From: an uncultured Gammaproteobacteria bacterium
Lineage (GTDB): Bacteria > Pseudomonadota > Gammaproteobacteria > Pseudomonadales > Pseudohongiellaceae
Assembly (NCBI GenBank): GCA_903926285.1
Contig: CAIYIP010000455.1
Location: 1 to 5,132 of the forward strand
Length of the DNA stretch: 5,132 nucleotides
Direction: 5' to 3'
The notes beneath the pieces were generated by a model. The model did no database searches. It was not told where the DNA came from and saw only the letters and a program-made list of their open reading frames with translations. Numbering within the stretch: the first letter of the stretch is position 1; every line of letters begins with the position of its first letter. A program made the position numbers and the translations under genes. Below are positions 1-3,739 of this stretch, piece after piece.

Positions 1-166
1 TATCGGCAATATGCCGGCCACGCGGCATCAACTCGAGGTCGGCATAACCTTTGAGCACATCTTGCACAAAAGATGCTGCCGGAAAATTGCTATCAACGGC
101 AAGTAGCATTTTGGCGATGACCTTTGGAATGTTGCTGCCGAACTGGTTTTTCAATAATTCTGCCAA
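1..166 (-). CDS. AlkC-like DNA alkylation repair protein, N-terminal part only
   Basis: This is the first 55 codons of a minus-strand gene that runs off the left edge. The protein begins MAELLKNQFG and contains a segment reading LELMPRGRHIAD at residues 44-55. Both resemble the N-terminus of the AlkC-type HEAT-repeat DNA alkylation repair family, cytoplasmic glycosylases that excise alkylated bases. The reading frame has a TAA stop 21 bases upstream of the proposed start and contains no ATG before residue 20. The TTG at 164-166 is the best start: it follows an AAGGA ribosome binding site by about 7 bases and gives the family's usual N-terminus. The catalytic and DNA-binding part lies outside the window, so activity cannot be judged. 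Identification is from remembered family resemblance. An AlkD-type or other HEAT-repeat protein is the main alternative. Confidence 0.75.
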   Translation of the reverse strand, partial: MAELLKNQFGSNIPKVIAKMLLAVDSNFPAASFVQDVLKGYADLELMPRGRHIAD

Positions 167-172
167 GCAGAT

Positions 173-178
173 TTCCTT
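173..178 (-). promoter_or_regulatory. Ribosome binding site for the TTG start of the AlkC-like gene
   Basis: On the minus strand the purine run AAAGGAAA lies here, about 7 bases before the TTG at 164-166. It decides the start, because no ATG or GTG is available in this frame between the upstream stop and residue 20. Confidence 0.6.
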
Positions 179-191
179 TTTTTATCACCTG

Positions 192-221
192 ATTATTGTT
201 TGCATGTGTCGCCAATGTGAA
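192..221 (-). promoter_or_regulatory. Candidate sigma-70 promoter of the AlkC-like gene
   Basis: On the minus strand TTCACA (221-216) matches the -35 consensus in 5 of 6 bases. AATAAT (197-192) matches the -10 consensus in 5 of 6, with an 18-base spacer. Transcription would begin near 185, giving a leader of about 20 bases that contains the ribosome binding site. The fit of promoter, leader and start supports the TTG call. Such matches also arise by chance in AT-rich DNA. Confidence 0.5.
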
Positions 222-222
222 A

Positions 223-244
223 CGCAGTTTACAAATAAACTGCG
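223..244. repeat. Perfect 9-bp palindrome next to the -35 box
   Basis: CGCAGTTTA at 223-231 and TAAACTGCG at 236-244 are exact reverse complements around a 4-base loop (CAAA on the plus strand). The element ends one base from the candidate -35 box of the AlkC-like gene, a usual place for a regulator to bind. Read on the minus strand it is followed by TTTC, too short a T-run for a convincing terminator. Whether it acts as DNA (operator) or RNA (hairpin) cannot be decided from the sequence. Confidence 0.6.
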
Positions 245-250
245 CTTAGG

Positions 251-267
251 ATCTTGCACAGCAAGAT
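251..267. repeat. Perfect 7-bp inverted repeat beside the first palindrome
   Basis: ATCTTGC at 251-257 and GCAAGAT at 261-267 are exact reverse complements separated by ACA. The 17-bp size and short spacer resemble an operator half-site pair. It lies six bases beyond the 223-244 palindrome, and both are upstream of the AlkC-like promoter. The two palindromes differ in sequence, so they are not two copies of one site. Confidence 0.5.
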
Positions 268-572
268 TAGTACGAGGATTGCTGGTTGGTGTTCTCAACA
301 TGCACTCATGATATGACGCGTCAAGCTAAGCGCAATAACCAGAATCGCGAACAAACCCTGCCCACCGCCTTCCACAGTTTTACCATCAACGCCCTCACCT
401 TAACGATAATAAACGAGAACCTCTGATTAACCCCGATGACTTGCCGCGTTAGTTTTTTTGTTGGAAGCAAAAACTTTTATTTACACGGGAGGGGAAAATT
501 CGCAGAGCAGCTTGCCTACAGCAATAGCTGATTAATTGAATGACAAATAATATTTATTCGAAACAAAACAAT
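268..572. other. Intergenic stretch without a convincing gene
   Basis: Only very short open frames exist here. On the plus strand ATG at 313 opens 37 codons to TGA at 424-426, without a ribosome binding site. On the minus strand an open frame between a TAA stop near 400 and a TGA near 297 encodes a glycine-rich piece then a hydrophobic stretch (FAILVIALSL), but has no good start. A second minus-strand frame has ATG at 384-386 after AAGGTGAGG and gives 21 residues. None is recognised. No clear terminator for the acetyltransferase gene is visible. The stretch may hold remnants of a decayed gene, but I cannot show it. Confidence 0.4.
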
Positions 573-1115
573 TCATGGAGTTGCAATAAAGGAATACACG
601 AACCAGTCTTCCCCATCCTTGCTCAATACAGCTGGCGAGATCGCAAGACCAATGAAGGCATTGATCGCACGCGGCCAGAATTCCACCGCCTGCTGATTAC
701 GCCGCAATACCCTGACTTCCCATCGCCCCGGAAATTGCTGCCAGACGGCCATAGCTACTCTCGTACCAAGTCCAGCTCGGCGAAAACTTCGCAGGATAAA
801 AAATTCGGCAATGTCCCAGACATCAGAATCGTCAGTAATAAGCGAACCTTTACGCACAAAAACAAAACCCGCAAAGCTACCGTTCACCAAAACAAAAAAA
901 GGATAATGTCCCGGCTTTTTCCAGTAGTTGGGCAGATAATTGTAGCCAAAGCGACCATCTGCGCCGAGTCTCAGGTCAATGAACTCGCTGAAGTCGTGCG
1001 CGTATAACTCGAACATGTTGGCGAGAATAGGCGCCTGCCCGGCCAGGGCTGGAACAATTTCAATATTCAGGATCAGAGGTGTCTGGGTTTCTGGTGCAGC
1101 TTCATCTTGAGTCAT
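573..1115 (-). CDS. GNAT-family N-acetyltransferase, substrate unknown
   Basis: The 180-residue protein is predicted to transfer an acetyl group from acetyl-CoA to an unknown amine. The acetyl-CoA pyrophosphate-binding motif A is visible as RRAGLG at residues 112-117, after the beta strand DIAEFFIL (101-108). The helix after the motif and the strand EVRVLRRN with AVEFW (133-147) complete a GNAT fold. The N-terminal half carries ELYAHDFSEF (36-45) and GRFGYNYLPNYW (54-65), which resemble a poorly characterised group of predicted acetyltransferases (COG5628, from memory). The length is normal for a single-domain GNAT. ATG at 1113-1115 follows a weak GGA. It lies 237 bases beyond folK on the same strand, with a strong inverted repeat between, so cotranscription is uncertain. 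The overlapping plus-strand frame at 540-1007 is a shadow: it resembles nothing and has no ribosome binding site. Confidence 0.88.
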   Translation of the reverse strand: MTQDEAAPETQTPLILNIEIVPALAGQAPILANMFELYAHDFSEFIDLRLGADGRFGYNYLPNYWKKPGHYPFFVLVNGSFAGFVFVRKGSLITDDSDVWDIAEFFILRSFRRAGLGTRVAMAVWQQFPGRWEVRVLRRNQQAVEFWPRAINAFIGLAISPAVLSKDGEDWFVYSFIATP

Positions 1116-1128
1116 TTTTTTCCAACAT

Positions 1129-1201
1129 GTTCCGGCGGGCAGGCCACCAATATGCAGTAATGGTCACGAGCTGCTCCAATTTGGTGGAGGCCCGCCGTAA
1201 C
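1129..1201. repeat. Long imperfect inverted repeat (hairpin element) between folK and the acetyltransferase gene
   Basis: The outer arms are 1133-1140 (CGGCGGGC) and 1190-1197 (GCCCGCCG), extended past one mismatch by GTT (1129-1131) and AAC (1199-1201). After a small internal loop (AGG against AG), CCACCAA at 1144-1150 pairs with TTGGTGG at 1181-1187. GCAG (1154-1157) can then pair with CTGC (1171-1174), leaving a 13-base tip. That is about 22 base pairs in 73 bases. It ends 13 bases before the acetyltransferase ATG and overlaps the 8-bp palindrome AACATGTT at 1124-1131. No T-run follows on either strand, so it is a poor intrinsic terminator. A REP-type or miniature mobile repeat, or an mRNA structure affecting acetyltransferase translation, are the main options. 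Confidence 0.75.
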
Positions 1202-1352
1202 TTTTAAGCCTGGTTTTCACCACACAAACAAATTAAAGATATTGGAAAGTGCGTTTCTGTCTGCCTTGAAAAATTCTGCATGCTTGCATCACATACAAGT
1301 CAGTGTCGAAAATTTCTTGCCTTCCACATCAAATAGCTTGCTCCAGAAAACG

Positions 1353-1868
1353 CTAACCGTTTTTTGAAATTACGCGCTCGTGCCAGGTAAAGCTTACAGG
1401 CGTGAGCACCTGCGCTGTGTTATCGAAGGCCTGCCACAATTCGGCGTAGGTTTTTTTGAGAACGGGGTGTTTATAACGGGACGCGACCTGGGATAGCGGC
1501 TTGAGCACATATGCCGCTTCCAGAATTTCGGGACGCGGCAGAATGATGTTGTCAAACCTGCCGGCCTTGTCGCCGTAAGTTAGTAAATCAATGTCCAGCG
1601 TGGTAGCAGGCGGATGCGAAGTGCTGCGATCGCGGCCGTGTTTGTCTTCGATTTTTTTCAGGAGCATCCCGAGCTCCTGCAAGGGCATGTCGGTATTAAA
1701 GCCCACTGCCATGTTCAGATAGTCGGCGCTTTCATAACCAAGCGCCTGACTCCTGAATACAGAAGAGAGAGACAGATCCCTGAACTGCAGCAGAAGGGTG
1801 TCAAGGCAGGAGCTGAGATTTTGTTTTGGGTTGATGTTGCTGCCCAGGCCCAGATTGACCCACACCAC
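1353..1868 (-). CDS. folK: FolK-like hydroxymethyldihydropterin pyrophosphokinase, variant catalytic loop
   Basis: FolK moves pyrophosphate from ATP to 6-hydroxymethyl-7,8-dihydropterin, the step after FolB in folate synthesis, in the cytoplasm. The 171 residues show the family N-terminus GLGSN (7-11), the substrate-region segment DYLNMAVGF (49-57), GRDR (78-81) and the metal-binding pair D92 and D94 in TLDIDLLTYGD. In a gap-free alignment from GRDR to the aspartates, the Arg known as R92 in E. coli is Thr89 here and the Trp known as W89 is Pro86, while the counterpart of R82 is kept (R79). The protein is slightly longer than the E. coli enzyme (159 residues). It starts at GTG 1866-1868, overlapping the folB stop by one base (TAGTG), with GGGAG about 10 bases upstream; a second GTG follows directly. 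Many gammaproteobacteria carry another folK elsewhere, so this may be a divergent paralogue with reduced or altered activity. Confidence 0.85.
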   Translation of the reverse strand: MVWVNLGLGSNINPKQNLSSCLDTLLLQFRDLSLSSVFRSQALGYESADYLNMAVGFNTDMPLQELGMLLKKIEDKHGRDRSTSHPPATTLDIDLLTYGDKAGRFDNIILPRPEILEAAYVLKPLSQVASRYKHPVLKKTYAELWQAFDNTAQVLTPVSFTWHERVISKNG

Positions 1869-2239
1869 TAGGCATCAACTCCCGTGGGTTTGACACCACG
1901 TTCGAGTATTACGCCCACATCCCTGGCGCCTGTGATCGCAGCAGGTTTGCCGACGCGTACTCGCACCCAGGGCACACCAAATTCTTTACGCACAATAGCG
2001 GCAATTTGTTCAGCCATGGTTTCGATCAGCTGTAATTCACTGGACTCGATAAATGTTGTGACCCTGTCGCATACAACCTTGTAGTCGAGCACATGAACAA
2101 TGTCATCGGTTGCTGCAGCCTTGCTGTTGTCGCGCGCCATATCGAGATCAATGGAAACCGGCTGCTTCATTTTGCGCTCCCAGTCGTACACGCCGATAAC
2201 GGTTTTTACTTCGAGACCTCTGATGTAAACAATATCCAT
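1868..2239 (-). CDS. folB: Dihydroneopterin aldolase (FolB)
   Basis: FolB cleaves 7,8-dihydroneopterin to 6-hydroxymethyl-7,8-dihydropterin and glycolaldehyde in folate synthesis; many also epimerise the substrate. The 123-residue protein has the family N-terminus MDIVYIRGLEVKTVIGVYDW, the DNSKAA segment (37-42), LIETMAE (71-77) with its conserved Glu73, and VGKPAA (96-101) with the catalytic Lys98, then VGVILERG near the end. Length and motifs match E. coli FolB closely. The frame extends eight codons further upstream to ATG at 2263, but ATG 2237-2239 fits the family start and has AGGA six bases before it. The gene starts 35 bases after tsaD ends and its TAG shares a base with the folK GTG, so the two folate genes are probably translationally coupled. 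Nothing is missing from the protein. Confidence 0.96.
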   Translation of the reverse strand: MDIVYIRGLEVKTVIGVYDWERKMKQPVSIDLDMARDNSKAAATDDIVHVLDYKVVCDRVTTFIESSELQLIETMAEQIAAIVRKEFGVPWVRVRVGKPAAITGARDVGVILERGVKPTGVDA

Positions 2240-2245
2240 GTGGTG

Positions 2246-2249
2246 TCCT
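2246..2249 (-). promoter_or_regulatory. Ribosome binding site deciding the folB start
   Basis: AGGA on the minus strand lies six bases before ATG 2237-2239. The alternative ATG at 2261-2263 is only 11 bases past the tsaD stop and would place this motif inside the gene, so the shorter protein is preferred. Confidence 0.65.
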
Positions 2250-2274
2250 GTGGTGCCAGCCAAGTCTGGCGAGT

Positions 2275-3300
2275 TTATAGTGCTGGCAGGCTTTCGAGAT
2301 TCCAGCGCGGCAAGGCGTAAAAGCCGAGGTCATCGCTCTGGCCTGCCATCAGACGCTGGCAACCGGCGTACGCAATCATCGCGCCGTTGTCAGTGCAGTA
2401 TTTTAATTGCGGATAATACAGCTCGCCTTTCTCGCTTGCTGCCATGATGCTTAATTCTTCGCGCAGGCGGGTGTTGGCACTGACGCCACCGGCTATCACA
2501 AGAGTCTTCATGCCTGTTGCTTTAAAAGCACGCCGGCATTTGATGACCATGGTAGCGACCACGGCTTCCTGGAAGGCGTGCGCGATGTCGGCTTTCGTTT
2601 GCTCATCAATAACGATGTCTTTGGTATGTTCCTGCACCGTGTTGAGGGTGAAGGTCTTGAGGCCGCTGAAACTGAAGTCCAGGCCGGGCCGATTAGTCAT
2701 CGGGCGTGGAAACACAAATCTTCCCGGCGTGCCCTTCTGGGCGAGTTTTGCCACGTGCGGCCCACCCGGGTACGGCAGGCCCAGCATTTTGGCGACTTTG
2801 TCGAAGGCTTCGCCAGCGGCATCGTCGAGCGATTCGCCGATAACCTTGTAACGGCCAATACCTTCAACCGCAACGAGCTGGGTATGACCGCCGGAAACCA
2901 GTAAGGCGACAAAGGGAAACTGCGGCGCATTTTTTTCTAGCTGGGGCGCGAGCAGGTGACCTTCCATATGATGCACACCAATGGTGGGGATATTCCAGGT
3001 CATACCCAGTGAGCGCGCTATGGCAGCTCCCACCAACAGGGCTCCGGACAAACCGGGACCTGCGGTATAGGCGATGCCATTGATATCCGCACCTTTGAGA
3101 TGGGCTTTTGCCATGACTTCACGAATCAGCGGCAGGGTTTTGCGAATATGGTCGCGGGATGCCAGCTCGGGTACCACACCACCATACTTCTGGTGCAGGT
3201 CGATCTGGCTGTACAGAACTTCGGCTAGCAGCCCGGATTCGCTGCTGTAAAGTGCTATCCCGGTTTCATCACAAGACGTTTCTATGCCGAGCACTATCAT
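2275..3300 (-). CDS. tsaD: tRNA N6-adenosine threonylcarbamoyltransferase, catalytic subunit (TsaD)
   Basis: TsaD, working with TsaB and TsaE, transfers the threonylcarbamoyl group from threonylcarbamoyl-AMP to A37 of ANN-reading tRNAs (t6A) in the cytoplasm. It belongs to the ASKHA fold. The 341 residues show the phosphate-binding start VLGIETSCDETG (3-14), the HMEGH metal site (His111, His115), VSGGHT (135-140), GEAFDKVAKMLGLPYPGG (163-180), SFSGLKT (210-216), the AGGVSANTRLR segment (270-280) and the third metal ligand in CTDNGAM (Asp304). All expected residues are present and length matches the E. coli protein. The frame opens 15 codons earlier at ATG 3343-3345, but family members begin at the MIVLGIETS position, so ATG 3298-3300 is chosen. 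Neither start has a strong ribosome binding site. It is the first gene of the tsaD-folB-folK run. The common neighbours rpsU (divergent) and plsY (between tsaD and folB) are absent here. Confidence 0.97.
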   Translation of the reverse strand: MIVLGIETSCDETGIALYSSESGLLAEVLYSQIDLHQKYGGVVPELASRDHIRKTLPLIREVMAKAHLKGADINGIAYTAGPGLSGALLVGAAIARSLGMTWNIPTIGVHHMEGHLLAPQLEKNAPQFPFVALLVSGGHTQLVAVEGIGRYKVIGESLDDAAGEAFDKVAKMLGLPYPGGPHVAKLAQKGTPGRFVFPRPMTNRPGLDFSFSGLKTFTLNTVQEHTKDIVIDEQTKADIAHAFQEAVVATMVIKCRRAFKATGMKTLVIAGGVSANTRLREELSIMAASEKGELYYPQLKYCTDNGAMIAYAGCQRLMAGQSDDLGFYALPRWNLESLPAL

Positions 3301-3373
3301 TCTTGCAGAGCTGCCAGTCAGGGGGAATTTTAGGGGCGGCATCATACCATAGGGGTGGTGATTTTCGGCTTGC

Positions 3374-3417
3374 GCCCGAGGGGGACGAAGCGATGTGCGA
3401 ACATCCGACTACCGGGC
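3374..3417. repeat. Nested hairpin with GCGA tetraloop
   Basis: GATGT (3392-3396) and ACATC (3401-3405) pair around GCGA. GCCCG (3374-3378) pairs with CGGGC (3413-3417) outside them, leaving unpaired bases between the two stems. GCGA is a GNRA-type loop if read as plus-strand RNA. A run of A follows on the plus strand, so it would not terminate plus-strand transcription. Both stems are short and chance cannot be excluded. Confidence 0.35.
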
Positions 3418-3429
3418 AAAAAAGATTCT

Positions 3430-3448
3430 GCAAATAATCGGCAAATAA
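3430..3448. repeat. Direct repeat GCAAATAA with 11-bp period
   Basis: GCAAATAA occurs at 3430-3437 and again at 3441-3448, three bases apart. The 11-base period puts both copies on the same face of the helix, as for a direct-repeat regulator site. It lies 130-150 bases upstream of the tsaD start. No regulator can be named. Confidence 0.35.
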
Positions 3449-3510
3449 CTGAACAGGCCAGGGAACTAATTAGCTGGATGCGTAACTAAAGAAAGGAGCC
3501 GAATATTTGT

Positions 3511-3572
3511 CCTGACCTAATCAGCTATGACAAAAAACAGGTATAGGGCCAAAGAGTCAGGTAGTAATCAGC
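3511..3572. repeat. Repeat cluster: CCTGAC/GTCAGG inverted, TAATCAGC direct
   Basis: CCTGAC (3511-3516) has its reverse complement GTCAGG at 3556-3561. The 8-base word TAATCAGC follows both, at 3518-3525 and 3565-3572. The combination is suggestive of a small structured or duplicated element, but the spans are short. Confidence 0.3.
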
Positions 3573-3668
3573 GAGCCCCTTCCACGAATTTTTGCTGCAT
3601 TTGTATGGGTTGTCTGGTCGATCGCGGGGGACAAAAGAAGCCTCGCCTAACAATTTCGGAATTTCGGT

Positions 3669-3696
3669 TATACATTTTCCGTTTTTTGTGGATAAT
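3669..3696 (+). promoter_or_regulatory. Candidate promoter of the transglycosylase gene
   Basis: TATACA (3669-3674, 4 of 6 to the -35 consensus) and GATAAT (3691-3696, 5 of 6 to the -10 consensus) are 16 bases apart. Transcription would start near 3703, giving a leader of about 37 bases. The region is AT-rich and the -35 box is weak, so this is tentative. Confidence 0.3.
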
Positions 3697-3739
3697 CGAC
3701 CTCCCCGCCCTAGAAAACAACCAAAAAAGAGAATAGTGC

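Larger units (their letters stand above)
3301..3739. other. Divergent intergenic region between tsaD and the transglycosylase gene
   Basis: This gap of about 440 bases must hold the promoters of both flanking genes. It contains a nested hairpin (3374-3417), a phased direct repeat (3430-3448), an inverted and direct repeat cluster (3511-3572) and a tandem copy of AATTTCGG (3652-3667). On the minus strand TATGAT at 3341-3346 could be a -10 box for tsaD, but no -35 box fits it. A 69-codon plus-strand frame at 3527-3736 has no ribosome binding site and resembles nothing. An rpsU gene, often divergent from tsaD in gammaproteobacteria, is not present, nor is any recognisable piece of it. Confidence 0.5.

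Noticed and set aside
51..311. 86-codon plus-strand frame near the left edge
   Set aside because: It runs opposite the AlkC-like gene and through the promoter and palindromes; the protein is not recognisable.
540..1007. 155-codon plus-strand open frame
   Set aside because: It lies opposite the well-supported acetyltransferase gene, has no ribosome binding site, and its protein is polar, Lys/Ser/Thr-rich and unlike any family I know.
1129..1201. Integron attC site
   Set aside because: The outer ends read GTT...AAC rather than the inward RYYYAAC...GTTRRRY core sites, and no integrase or cassette array is present.
1334..1362. Intrinsic terminator just after folK (AAAACG/CGTTTT hairpin on the minus strand)
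   Set aside because: The stem is six mostly A-T pairs, overlaps the stop codon and is followed by only four T. Too weak to call.
3301..3345. Longer tsaD starting at ATG 3343-3345
   Set aside because: The extra 15 residues precede the conserved MIVLGIETS start of the family and no ribosome binding site supports them.
3527..3736. 69-codon plus-strand frame with a CCICMGC cysteine cluster, ending just before the GTG at 3740
   Set aside because: There is no ribosome binding site before its ATG, the Cys spacing is not a known metal motif in context, and a minus-strand frame covers the same bases equally well. Most likely chance.
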